64,000 bases of DNA from Mogibacterium diversum_A. GTDB lineage: Bacteria; Bacillota; Clostridia; Peptostreptococcales; Anaerovoracaceae. The DNA is taken from the NCBI RefSeq assembly GCF_938028775.1, contig NZ_CALIZG010000017.1, forward strand, positions 1-64,000, written 5' to 3'. Below the pieces are notes generated by a model. It did not search any database. It saw nothing but the letters and a program-made list of their open reading frames with translations, and was not told the DNA's origin. Shown piece by piece: positions 43,563-51,715 of the stretch (positions are counted from its first letter, which is position 1; each line of letters starts with the position of its first letter). Made by a program: the position numbers and the translations under genes.

Positions 43563-43723
43563 AACTCACAATCAATAAAACTGTGAAGCAAAACTGCATA
43601 TTAAATCAGTTAATAAAACACTGTGACGAAAACCTGTATTGAAATTTTCAATAGCGAAAAATGCACTAATTTCGGAGCAGTAACCATGATAATCGACTGA
43701 TTTTGCATAGCTGTAACATAAGT

Positions 43724-43756
43724 GACCGCCTGTAGAAGCCTTCTGGCGGTCTTTTT
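43724..43756 (+). terminator. Terminator downstream of ridA
   Basis: Stem gaccgcc / ggcggtc with an inner agaag/ttct pairing, followed by a T run. The 160 bases between ridA and this hairpin contain repeated short tracts (aaaactg) but no gene I can support. Confidence 0.83.
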
Positions 43757-43823
43757 ATTTTGAACTCCAATAAATCATTACGGAAAATTCATGTATAATA
43801 GCCATTATGAAAGGTAGGGGGTT

Positions 43824-44672
43824 ATGAACGACATTAAGGTTATTAGATTTGATAATTTACATGATATAGAGCTACCTCACGTGTTCGAGTGTGGTCAGTG
43901 CTTTCGCTGGAATGAATGTGAGGATGGCTCATACATAGGTGTTGCAGGAGGTCATGCGGCACACGTTTCGCTCGAGCATGATGGCGATTCGTGCTCGCTT
44001 ATCATCGAGTGCACGGGCGGTAGTGAGAAGTATTGGCATAGCTACTTTGATCTGGATACGGACTATGGAGCGATGAAGAAAGCACTTCTCGTTGGTGATC
44101 CTAAGCTAGCAAAGTCGATAGATGTGTGTCACGGCATCAGGATACTTAATCAGGACTACTGGGAGGTTCTCATCTCCTTCATCGTCTCGCAGAACAACAA
44201 CATACCTAGGATTAAGAAGTGCATCGAGTCGTTAGCGAAGAACTACGGTACCGAAATCGGTGAATTTATGGGCGAGGTGCGATATGCATTTCCGACGCCC
44301 GAGCAGCTATCGAGGGCTACACTCGAAGAACTGGCGGACTTAAAGTTCGGATATAGAAACGCATACTTAGTATCAGCTCCTAAGCATTTCGCTGAGCACG
44401 GAGTGCCTACGGGAACAACGGAAGAGAAACAAAAGGCTCTATTATCTTATCTTGGTGTTGGACCTAAAGTCGCAAACTGCATATTGCTATTCGGTCTCAG
44501 AGACTTTACGGCATTTCCTATAGATATCTGGATGAAGAAGATAATGGTTGATCTATATGGCTTCGACATCAAGGATATAAAAGGGATGCAGAAGTTTGCG
44601 GATGAGCACTTCGGCGAACTAGGCGGCATAGCACAGCAGTATCTGTTCTATTATTATCGAAGCATGCAGTGA
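43824..44672 (+). CDS. 8-oxoguanine DNA glycosylase/AP lyase (OGG1 type)
   Basis: A 282-residue base-excision repair enzyme. The N-terminal OGG domain begins HVFECGQCFRWNECEDGSYI (residues 19-38). The helix-hairpin-helix and GPD motif is YLGVGPKVANCILLFGLRD, with catalytic lysine K215 and catalytic aspartate D234 in AFPIDIWMKKIM. ISFIVSQNNNIPRIKKCIES near 118-137 carries the Asn set that contacts DNA. The length and the N-terminal TATA-like domain separate it from EndoIII and MutY; no iron-sulfur cysteine set is present. The ATG has gtagggggtt upstream, and a TATAAT lies at 43794-43799. Confidence 0.92.
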   Translation: MNDIKVIRFDNLHDIELPHVFECGQCFRWNECEDGSYIGVAGGHAAHVSLEHDGDSCSLIIECTGGSEKYWHSYFDLDTDYGAMKKALLVGDPKLAKSIDVCHGIRILNQDYWEVLISFIVSQNNNIPRIKKCIESLAKNYGTEIGEFMGEVRYAFPTPEQLSRATLEELADLKFGYRNAYLVSAPKHFAEHGVPTGTTEEKQKALLSYLGVGPKVANCILLFGLRDFTAFPIDIWMKKIMVDLYGFDIKDIKGMQKFADEHFGELGGIAQQYLFYYYRSMQ

Positions 44673-44704
44673 AGATATTTTCACATTTAATTCATAGTGC
44701 CGTG

Positions 44705-44733
44705 TTGACAACATATGGGGGTCTGAGTAAAAT
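44705..44733 (+). promoter_or_regulatory. groESL promoter
   Basis: A consensus TTGACA, 17-base spacer and TAAAAT. The CIRCE operator starts 14 bases downstream, covering the transcript start. Confidence 0.85.
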
Positions 44734-44746
44734 TATGTTATAGAGT

Positions 44747-44773
44747 TTAGCACTCTTGATAATTGAGTGCTAA
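44747..44773. promoter_or_regulatory. CIRCE operator (HrcA binding site)
   Basis: A perfect TTAGCACTC-N9-GAGTGCTAA inverted repeat, the classic CIRCE element bound by the HrcA heat-shock repressor. It sits between the promoter and groES. hrcA itself is not in the window. Confidence 0.97.
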
Positions 44774-44808
44774 CAATACGAATAAAACGTATAATCAGGA
44801 GGTTACAA

Positions 44809-45087
44809 ATGAGCATAGGAATAAAGCCACTAGGCGCAAGAGTTGTTATTAAGCGTAGCGAAGCACTTGAGAAGACTGAAGGCGGTCTGATACTTTCGGC
44901 AAGTGCTAAGGAGAAGCCACAAGAGGCTGAAGTTCTCGCAGTAGGCCCAGGAACTGAAGACGAGAAGATGGAAGTAAAGGTAGGAGATAAGGTTATATTC
45001 TCGAAGTACGGCGGCACAGAGCTCAAGTATGGTGGCGAGGATTATATCATCATGAGCCAGAGGGATATTTTGGCAGTAATCGAGTAA
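44809..45087 (+). CDS. groES: Co-chaperonin GroES
   Basis: A 92-residue co-chaperonin: IGIKPLGARVVIKRSEALEK, then TEGGLILSASAKEKPQEAEV with the mobile-loop GGLIL segment, and GDKVIFSKYGGTELKYGGED. It caps GroEL as a heptamer. The frame is open from 44767 within the operator, but ATG 44809 has caggaggt nine bases upstream and begins as GroES does. The operon is under CIRCE control. The 133-base gap to groEL contains a hairpin-like ggcctctatactctatagag and an 11-base direct repeat. Confidence 0.97.
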   Translation: MSIGIKPLGARVVIKRSEALEKTEGGLILSASAKEKPQEAEVLAVGPGTEDEKMEVKVGDKVIFSKYGGTELKYGGEDYIIMSQRDILAVIE

Positions 45088-45220
45088 TTGATTGGCCTCT
45101 ATACTCTATAGAGGTATAGCGGCATTACTAAGAGAGGCATATATATACATGGCTGTAAAGTCAGTAGTTTGAAATTAATCACGTACCATGATTGGTGCAT
45201 ATATATAGGAGGAAGCTAAG

Positions 45221-46849
45221 ATGGCAAAAGATTTACATTACGGAGAGGAGTCTAGAAGAAAGCTCCTCGCAGGCGTAGATAAGCTTGCAGATACAGTTAA
45301 GATTACACTTGGACCTAAGGGTAGAAACGTTCTTATTGAGAGAGCGTATGGATCTCCGCTAATTACTAATGACGGAGTTTCAATCGCTAAGGAGATCGAG
45401 CTCGAAGACCAGGTAGAGAACATGGGAGCTCAGCTAGTTAAGGAAGTTGCTACGAAGACTAACGATGTAGCAGGTGACGGAACTACTACAGCTACACTTC
45501 TCACACAGGCAATCGTTCGCGAAGGATTCAAGAACGTAACTGCTGGAGCTAATCCAATGGTTCTCAAGAAGGGAATCAGCGGTGCTGTAGAGGTCGCAGT
45601 TGAGTACCTCAAGAATAGCGCAGTTAAAGTAGATGACAAGGAGAGCGTAGCTCAGGTTGCATCTGTATCTGCTGGAGATAGAGAGATTGGAGAACTCATC
45701 TCCGAGGCTATGGAGAAGGTAGGAACTGACGGCGTAATCACAGTTGAGGAGTCGAGATCACTCGGAACTACACTAGACGTGGTTGAGGGTATGCAGTTCG
45801 ACAGAGGATATCTATCACCATACATGGCAGCTAATTCTGAGAAGATGGAAGCGGTTCTTGATAACCCATACATCCTTCTTACAGATAAGAAGATTTCCAA
45901 CATTCAGGACCTAGTACCACTTCTTGAGGATATCATGAAGTCAGGCAAGAAGCTGCTCATCGTTGCAGATGACGTAGATGGTGAGGCACTCGCAACACTC
46001 GTAGTTAACAAGCTAAGAGGAACACTTGACGTAGTAGCAGTAAAGGCACCTGGATTTGGCGACAGAAGAAAGGCTATGATGGAGGACATTGCAATCCTCA
46101 CAGGCGGTACTGTAATCAGCGAGGAGCTAGGATATGAGCTCAAGGAAGCTACAGTAGATATGCTCGGTAAGGCTGGAACTGTTAAGGTTAATAAGGATCA
46201 CACAGTAATCGTAAACGGCGCTGGAGATAAGTCTGAAATCGAAGAGAGAGTAGAGAAAATCAAAGGCGAGATTGAAGATTCGACTTCTGACTTCGATAGA
46301 GAGAAGCTGCAGGAGAGACTTGCTAAGCTAGTCGGCGGAGTTGCAGTTATCAATGCTGGAGCTGCTACAGAGACAGAGCTCAAGGATAAGAAGCTCAGAC
46401 TCGAGGACGCTCTAAATGCTACTAGAGCTGCAGTTGAGGAAGGCATCGTTGCAGGTGGTGGTACATCGCTTATCTGCGCAATCGATAAGGTATCTGAATA
46501 TGCTGAGAGCCTTGACGGAGATATGAAGACTGGTGCGAGAATCGTAGTTAGAGCACTAGAGGAGCCAGTTAGACAGATTGCCGAGAATGCAGGCTATGAA
46601 GGCAGCGTAATCGTTGCTAAGGTTAAGGAGTCCAAGAAGGGCGTCGGATTTAACGCAGCAACAGAGGAGTACGTAGACATGATTGAAGCTGGAATCGTTG
46701 ACCCAGTTAAGGTTACAAGATCTGCACTTCAGAACGCTTCAAGTGTAGCAGGTATGCTTCTCACTACAGAGGCAGGGATTTCAGAGATTAAGGAAGATAT
46801 GCCAGCTGCACCTGCTATGCCTGCAGGCGGCGGAATGGGCATGATGTAA
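45221..46849 (+). CDS. groEL: Chaperonin GroEL
   Basis: A 542-residue group I chaperonin. Diagnostic segments are KITLGPKGRNVLIERAYGSP near 28, the ATP site DGVSIAKEIELEDQVENMGA and DVAGDGTTTATLLTQAIV near 85, and the apical domain around GYLSPYMAANSEKME near 195. AAVEEGIVAGGGTSLICAID near 405 and the C-terminal GGGMGMM tail complete it. Length and motifs are standard. It shares the CIRCE-controlled transcript with groES. The Crp-family gene begins only 12 bases after its stop, so some read-through of heat-shock transcripts into that regulator is likely. Confidence 0.98.
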   Translation: MAKDLHYGEESRRKLLAGVDKLADTVKITLGPKGRNVLIERAYGSPLITNDGVSIAKEIELEDQVENMGAQLVKEVATKTNDVAGDGTTTATLLTQAIVREGFKNVTAGANPMVLKKGISGAVEVAVEYLKNSAVKVDDKESVAQVASVSAGDREIGELISEAMEKVGTDGVITVEESRSLGTTLDVVEGMQFDRGYLSPYMAANSEKMEAVLDNPYILLTDKKISNIQDLVPLLEDIMKSGKKLLIVADDVDGEALATLVVNKLRGTLDVVAVKAPGFGDRRKAMMEDIAILTGGTVISEELGYELKEATVDMLGKAGTVKVNKDHTVIVNGAGDKSEIEERVEKIKGEIEDSTSDFDREKLQERLAKLVGGVAVINAGAATETELKDKKLRLEDALNATRAAVEEGIVAGGGTSLICAIDKVSEYAESLDGDMKTGARIVVRALEEPVRQIAENAGYEGSVIVAKVKESKKGVGFNAATEEYVDMIEAGIVDPVKVTRSALQNASSVAGMLLTTEAGISEIKEDMPAAPAMPAGGGMGMM

Positions 46850-46861
46850 TAGGCGAGGAAC

Positions 46862-47572
46862 ATGGCAGCAAGAGCATCATCAAAGACTGATAGAGTAATA
46901 GCTGAACGCCTCATGGTGAGCCCGCTTTTTGAGAATATGACGGTAGATGACGTGCACAACTGCTTTACATGCAGTGGTGCACTCTGCCTATCATTCAAGA
47001 AAGGGGACATGATATTCACTGAAGAGGATGAACCAACTAAGCTCCACATCCTCCTAGAGGGTGGAGTGAGGATCGGTTACGATTCCTTCGACGGCAACAG
47101 GAGAGTCATCGGAAACTTTACTGATACGGGAGAGGTGTTTGGTGATATCCTGCTGTTTCTCGGCAAAGAGAAGTATGGGGTATTCGCACAGGCAACCTGC
47201 GATTCGAAGGTCGTATCGCTTCCGCGCGACTTCATGTCCGGAACGTGCGGCAATGACTGTGGCTACCACAATCAGATGATTAATAACATGCTGATGAGCT
47301 TTGCGAGAAATGCTTACGCTCTAAATATGAGGCTCAGGATACTTTCTTGTCCGACGCTCCGTCAGAAAATCGCCAAGATGCTACTCGTATATAACGACAG
47401 GGATATGAGCAAGCCCATCAATATGACGAGGGAAGGATTAGCTGAGTTCCTGGGAGTGACGAGACCGTCAGTTTCCAGAGAGCTGATGAAGATGCAGGAC
47501 GATGGTTTAATCGAGATAAAGGGGCGCAAGATTTACGTCCTTGATCCTGCAGAAATCGAGGCTCTTAACTGA
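46862..47572 (+). CDS. Crp/Fnr-family regulator with extra cysteines, probable hcp regulator
   Basis: A 236-residue regulator. The cyclic-nucleotide-like sensor domain spans about 20-150 (MIFTEEDEPTKLHILLEGGV, FGDILLFLGKEKYGVF), and the Crp-type HTH is at about 180-230 (MTREGLAEFLGVTRPSVSRE). Cysteines cluster at C34, C37 and C42 (HNCFTCSGALC) and at C129 and C133 (GTCGNDCGYH), so an iron-sulfur or thiol redox sensor is plausible. Position directly upstream of hcp matches HcpR/Fnr-like regulators of nitrosative stress. It lies 12 bases after groEL and ends at a long hairpin. Confidence 0.88.
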   Translation: MAARASSKTDRVIAERLMVSPLFENMTVDDVHNCFTCSGALCLSFKKGDMIFTEEDEPTKLHILLEGGVRIGYDSFDGNRRVIGNFTDTGEVFGDILLFLGKEKYGVFAQATCDSKVVSLPRDFMSGTCGNDCGYHNQMINNMLMSFARNAYALNMRLRILSCPTLRQKIAKMLLVYNDRDMSKPINMTREGLAEFLGVTRPSVSRELMKMQDDGLIEIKGRKIYVLDPAEIEALN

Positions 47573-47623
47573 TAATCCAAATATAATTGACGCAATTTAA
47601 ATGTATCAATTGAAAAACAATGC

Positions 47624-47669
47624 AAAAAGGATAGAACTGTAACATTAGTTACAGATTCTGTCCTTTTTT
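47624..47669 (+). terminator. Long hairpin terminator after the Crp gene, containing a palindrome
   Basis: ggatagaa-ctgtaac / gttacag-attctgtcc form an approximately 16-bp stem with loop atta and one bulge, flanked by A and T runs. The central ctgtaacattagttacag (47637-47654) is also a perfect palindrome of the kind bound by Crp/Fnr proteins and overlaps the likely hcp promoter region (TTACAG, 17 bases, TGATAT). It may serve both roles. Confidence 0.75.
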
Positions 47670-47759
47670 AATGATATGCTTGTGGCACAAACTTAAAGCA
47701 AACATTAATTAAAGCAAAAAACAAATGGACGTTATATAAGAGTTGAAAGGAGAAAACAG

Positions 47760-49403
47760 ATGGAAAACCGTATGTTTTGTTATCAGTGCCAGGAGACAGC
47801 AAAGGGCACAGGTTGTACTATGAGAGGTGTCTGTGGCAAGCTTCCAGAGACAGCAGGATTACAGGATCTGCTCGTATACGTAACTAAGGGGCTTTCTGCA
47901 GTAACCACACAGCTAAGAGCTGAGGGCAAGGAAGTAAGCGAGCAGGTTAACCACCTAGTATCGCTTAACCTATTCACAACTATCACTAATGCTAACTTCG
48001 ATGACGAAGCAATCACAGCAAAGATTGTTGAGACACTTACATGTAAGGAGCAGTTACTAAAGCAGCTTGACGATACAAGCAAGCTTCCAGAGGCTGCTAA
48101 GTGGAACGGATGCGTTGGTGAGTTCGCTGCAAAGGCTGCTAGCCCAGAGGTTGGAGTACTCGCAACAGAGAACGAGGACGTAAGATCTCTAAGAGAGCTT
48201 ATCACTTACGGACTAAAGGGACTTTCCGCATACAGCAAGCACGCAAATGCTCTACTTAAGGATAACGTAGATGTTGATGCTTTCATGCAGAAGGCTCTAG
48301 CGCTTACACTAGACGATTCTCTATCCGTAGATGACCTAGTTGCACTTACACTAGAGACAGGTAAGTATGGTGTAGATGGTATGGCTCTACTAGATGAGGC
48401 AAACACATCCGCTTACGGAAACCCAGAGATCACAAAGGTAGATATCGGTGTTAGAAAGAATCCAGGAATCCTGATTTCTGGTCACGACCTAAAGGACCTC
48501 GAAATGCTTCTAGAACAGACAGAGGGAACAGGAGTAGACGTATATACACACTCCGAGATGCTTGCAGGACAGTACTACCCAGCATTCAAGAAGTACGATC
48601 ACTTCGCTGGTAACTACGGAAATGCATGGTGGAAGCAGAAGGAAGAGTTCGAGAGCTTCAACGGACCAATCCTGATGACAACAAACTGTATCGTGCCACC
48701 AGCAGATAGCTACAAGGACAGAATATTTACAACAGGTGCAGCAGGATACCCAGGATGCAAGCACATCGACGGCAAGTACGGTGAGACTAAGGACTTCTCC
48801 GAGATCATCGAGCTAGCTAAGAAGTGCCCTGCACCAACAGAGATCGAGACAGGTGAAATCGTGGGTGGATTTGCACACGAGCAGGTATTTGCACTAGCAG
48901 ATACAGTAGTTGAGGCAGTTAAGTCTGGAGCTATCAAGAAGTTCTTCGTAATGGCTGGCTGCGACGGCAGAATGAAGTCAAGAGACTACTACACAGAGTT
49001 TGCAAAGGCTCTACCTAAGGATACAGTAATCCTCACAGCAGGATGCGCTAAGTACAAGTACAACAAGCTAGACCTAGGAGACATCGGCGGAATTCCACGT
49101 GTACTCGACGCAGGACAGTGTAACGATTCATACTCACTAGCACTTATCGCGCTCAAGCTCAAGGAAGTATTTGGACTAGACGACGTTAACGAGCTACCAA
49201 TCGCTTACAACATCGCTTGGTATGAGCAGAAGGCTGTAATCGTTCTTCTCGCACTTCTATACCTCGGTGTTAAGAACATCCACCTAGGACCAACACTACC
49301 AGGATTCCTCTCACCAAACGTTGCAAACGTACTCGTTGAGAACTTCGGAATCGCAGGAATCGGATCAGTAGATGACGATATAGAGCTATTCCTTGGTAAA
49401 TAG
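47760..49403 (+). CDS. hcp: Hybrid-cluster protein (hydroxylamine/NO reductase)
   Basis: A 547-residue prismane-type protein. The N-terminal cysteines C7, C10, C19 and C25 (FCYQCQETAKGTGCTMRGVC) hold the [4Fe-4S] cluster, spaced as in class I Hcp of anaerobes. Hybrid-cluster ligands appear in the later part: HSEMLAGQYYPAFKKY near 260, GYPGCKHIDG near 330, AGCDGRMKSRDYY near 400, TAGCAKYKYNKLD near 425 and GQCNDSYSLALIAL near 455. Hcp reduces NO or hydroxylamine and protects anaerobes from nitrosative stress. A Crp-family regulator lies upstream, and a 198-residue partner begins nine bases after its stop. RBS gaaaggag precedes the ATG. Confidence 0.96.
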   Translation: MENRMFCYQCQETAKGTGCTMRGVCGKLPETAGLQDLLVYVTKGLSAVTTQLRAEGKEVSEQVNHLVSLNLFTTITNANFDDEAITAKIVETLTCKEQLLKQLDDTSKLPEAAKWNGCVGEFAAKAASPEVGVLATENEDVRSLRELITYGLKGLSAYSKHANALLKDNVDVDAFMQKALALTLDDSLSVDDLVALTLETGKYGVDGMALLDEANTSAYGNPEITKVDIGVRKNPGILISGHDLKDLEMLLEQTEGTGVDVYTHSEMLAGQYYPAFKKYDHFAGNYGNAWWKQKEEFESFNGPILMTTNCIVPPADSYKDRIFTTGAAGYPGCKHIDGKYGETKDFSEIIELAKKCPAPTEIETGEIVGGFAHEQVFALADTVVEAVKSGAIKKFFVMAGCDGRMKSRDYYTEFAKALPKDTVILTAGCAKYKYNKLDLGDIGGIPRVLDAGQCNDSYSLALIALKLKEVFGLDDVNELPIAYNIAWYEQKAVIVLLALLYLGVKNIHLGPTLPGFLSPNVANVLVENFGIAGIGSVDDDIELFLGK

Positions 49404-49412
49404 GAGGTAACG

Positions 49413-50009
49413 ATGAGTTTATTTCTAGGACCTATACATCAGTGGCTATATGACAAAATCATATTTCAGGAAGACCTCACAGACGCACTGATCGATGCTG
49501 GAAAGGCAGAGGGATGGAGCGAGCTGACAGAGGAGCTTGCAAATGAGTGTCACAGCTACGATAGACGTCCGCTTGAAGAGGCGGTTGACCCTGACAACAT
49601 TCACGGCAGCCTTCAGGCAAGAATTGCAGATGCAGAGAGCAGATATGCGAAGCTAGTTCAGACTATCACAGCTGCAAACCCTGCAAGAGTAGAGGACCTA
49701 AAGCAGGCGGCTAGACGCTTCGGCGAGCTAAATGCGGTGCCAACTGGTACTAAGGCAGATGTAGCTTTCGGATACCTCAATAACACACTGCTCGACGGTA
49801 TGCCATGCGACAATGTAAATGAAATGATTGGTCAGACAGACGACTCCATCACATGGAGACGTAACATGGACATTCACGCTCAGCACTGGGCTAATGAAGA
49901 GGATGAACTCTACTACGTGCTCAGAACAGAAATCGTAAAGGGAATGTTCGAGCCTGCAGGTCTATCATACGATGAGCCACAGGAAGGAACATACGAGATT
50001 AGAGCGTAA
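49413..50009 (+). CDS. Conserved hypothetical partner of hcp
   Basis: A 198-residue soluble helical protein: FLGPIHQWLYDKIIFQEDLT at the start, ANECHSYDRRPLEEAVDPDN, INGxLQ-like IHGSLQARIADAESRYAKLV, ITWRRNMDIHAQHWANEEDE near 150 and a tail EGTYEIRA. I do not know a named function. Several conserved-looking His, Glu and Asp residues on helices (H9, H47, H155, H158, E163, E164) would suit metal binding, but this is inference. The nine-base gap and taggaggt RBS show it is translated with hcp, so a role in NO/hydroxylamine handling is the best guess. A terminator follows. Confidence 0.72.
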   Translation: MSLFLGPIHQWLYDKIIFQEDLTDALIDAGKAEGWSELTEELANECHSYDRRPLEEAVDPDNIHGSLQARIADAESRYAKLVQTITAANPARVEDLKQAARRFGELNAVPTGTKADVAFGYLNNTLLDGMPCDNVNEMIGQTDDSITWRRNMDIHAQHWANEEDELYYVLRTEIVKGMFEPAGLSYDEPQEGTYEIRA

Positions 50010-50045
50010 CCGCAGCTAGTGATTACATAAAAATTAAATCATAGA

Positions 50046-50083
50046 GTTGTGGCTGGGCGATTCGCTCGGCCACAGCTTTTTTT
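50046..50083 (+). terminator. Terminator of the hcp operon
   Basis: gttgtggctgggcga pairs with ttcgctcggccacagc (G-T pairs allowed) and is followed by seven T. Confidence 0.85.
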
Positions 50084-50126
50084 ATTATATTTTCCGCTCC
50101 AACCACTACCGAAAACCACCCTATTG

Positions 50127-50135
50127 TGCTATAAT
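50127..50135 (+). promoter_or_regulatory. Extended -10 promoter of guaBA
   Basis: TGCTATAAT, a perfect TG-n-TATAAT, 60 bases before the guaB ATG. The short leader shows no purine-riboswitch fold. Confidence 0.55.
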
Positions 50136-50195
50136 TTTCAATTAATATCTTAACTTACAATTTGATTTTCATATATAGAAAGAGAGAGGTGCAAA

Positions 50196-51707
50196 ATGGC
50201 AATCGTTCTAACAGAACCATCAAGAACATTTAGCGAGTACCTTCTAGTGCCTGGATATTCTAGCGCAGATGCTAGGCCTGAGAATGTGTCGCTCGCGACT
50301 CCGATTACTAAATTCAAGAAAGGCGAGGAGCCTAAGATCAAGGCAAATATTCCACTTGTTTCCGCAGTAATGCAGGCTGTTTCTGATGACGGGATGGCGG
50401 TTGCATTAGCGAAGGAGGGTGGAATTTCTTTCATCTTCGGTTCTCAGTCAATCGAGAGCCAAGCGGCAATGGTCAAGAAGGTTAAGTCCTACAAGGCAGG
50501 CTTCGTACCAAGTGATACCAACGTAAAGCCTGACAGCACACTTGCTGACGTTCTCGCAATCAAAAAGAATTCTGGACACTCGACAGTAGCGGTTACAGAT
50601 GACGGTACAGGACACGGCAAGCTAGTCGGCCTCGTTACAAGCAAGGACTACAGAGTGAGCAGACTTAGCACAGACACTAAAGTTTCTGAGTTCATGACAC
50701 CTCTCGAGAGCATCGTGTATGGCAATGCAGGAATCACTCTATCCGAGGCTAACGACATCATCTGGGAGAACAAGGTAAACCAGCTGCCAATCGTGGACAA
50801 GGACGGATGCCTAGTAGCATTTGTATTTAGAAAAGACTACGACTCTCACAAGCAGAATCCAAACGAGCTTCTCGACGACAACAAGAGCTTCATCGTAGGT
50901 GCAGGAATCAACACTCGTGATTACGAGAAGAGAATCCCAGCGCTCGTAGAGGCAGGCGTAGACGTGCTCACAATAGACTCCTCCGAGGGATATTCAGAGT
51001 GGCAGGCTAGAACTCTCAAGTGGGTTAAGGAAAAGTACGGCGACACAGTTAAAATCGGTGCTGGTAACGTCGTAGATAAGGAAGGCTTCGACTTCCTAGC
51101 TAAGAGCGGCGCAGACTTCATCAAGGTCGGAATCGGTGGCGGATCCATCTGTATCACTAGAGAGCAGAAGGGAATCGGACGCGGACAAGCATCTGCTGTG
51201 CTCGAAGTTGCAGCAGCAAGAGACGAGTGGTTCGAGAAGACAGGTGAGTACATTCCAATCTGCTCCGACGGCGGAATCGTGTACGACTACCACATGACAC
51301 TAGCACTCGCTATGGGCGCGGACTTCATCATGCTAGGCAGATATTTTGCAAGATTTGACGAGTCGCCATCCGCTAAGGTTATGGTAAATGGCAACTACAT
51401 GAAGGAGTACTGGGGCGAAGGTTCTGCGAGAGCTCGTAACTGGCAGAGATACGACCTCGGCGGCGATAGTAAACTCAAGTTCGAGGAAGGTGTTGACTCC
51501 TACGTTCCATATGCAGGATCGCTGCACGACAACGTAAACCTCTCTCTAGACAAGGTTAAGTCGACAATGTGCAACTGCGGAGTTCTATCTATTCCAGAGC
51601 TACAGCAGAATGCAAAGCTTACACTCGTATCGGCAACAAGCATCATCGAGGGTGGAGCGCACGACGTTGTACTCAAGGACAATAGCGTAGCAACAGTAAG
51701 ACGTTAG
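50196..51707 (+). CDS. guaB: IMP dehydrogenase
   Basis: A 503-residue IMPDH that oxidises IMP to XMP, the committed step to GMP. The barrel opens with SRTFSEYLLVPGYSS. Two CBS domains occupy about 107-215 (STLADVLAIKKNSGHSTVAV, VSEFMTPLESIVYGNAGITL). The catalytic loop is KVGIGGGSICITREQKGIGR with nucleophile C319, followed by SDGGIVYDYHMTLALAMGAD. An LxGRYFARFDESP segment follows. The opening and C-terminal parts differ from the common E. coli-like GuaB and resemble a variant of IMPDH seen in some Clostridia and protists. guaA begins nine bases later, making a guaBA operon. Confidence 0.94.
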   Translation: MAIVLTEPSRTFSEYLLVPGYSSADARPENVSLATPITKFKKGEEPKIKANIPLVSAVMQAVSDDGMAVALAKEGGISFIFGSQSIESQAAMVKKVKSYKAGFVPSDTNVKPDSTLADVLAIKKNSGHSTVAVTDDGTGHGKLVGLVTSKDYRVSRLSTDTKVSEFMTPLESIVYGNAGITLSEANDIIWENKVNQLPIVDKDGCLVAFVFRKDYDSHKQNPNELLDDNKSFIVGAGINTRDYEKRIPALVEAGVDVLTIDSSEGYSEWQARTLKWVKEKYGDTVKIGAGNVVDKEGFDFLAKSGADFIKVGIGGGSICITREQKGIGRGQASAVLEVAAARDEWFEKTGEYIPICSDGGIVYDYHMTLALAMGADFIMLGRYFARFDESPSAKVMVNGNYMKEYWGEGSARARNWQRYDLGGDSKLKFEEGVDSYVPYAGSLHDNVNLSLDKVKSTMCNCGVLSIPELQQNAKLTLVSATSIIEGGAHDVVLKDNSVATVRR

Positions 51708-51715
51708 GAGCGATA

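Noticed and set aside
50136..50195. Purine riboswitch upstream of guaB
   Set aside because: The leader is only about 55 bases and lacks the three-way junction with conserved loops.
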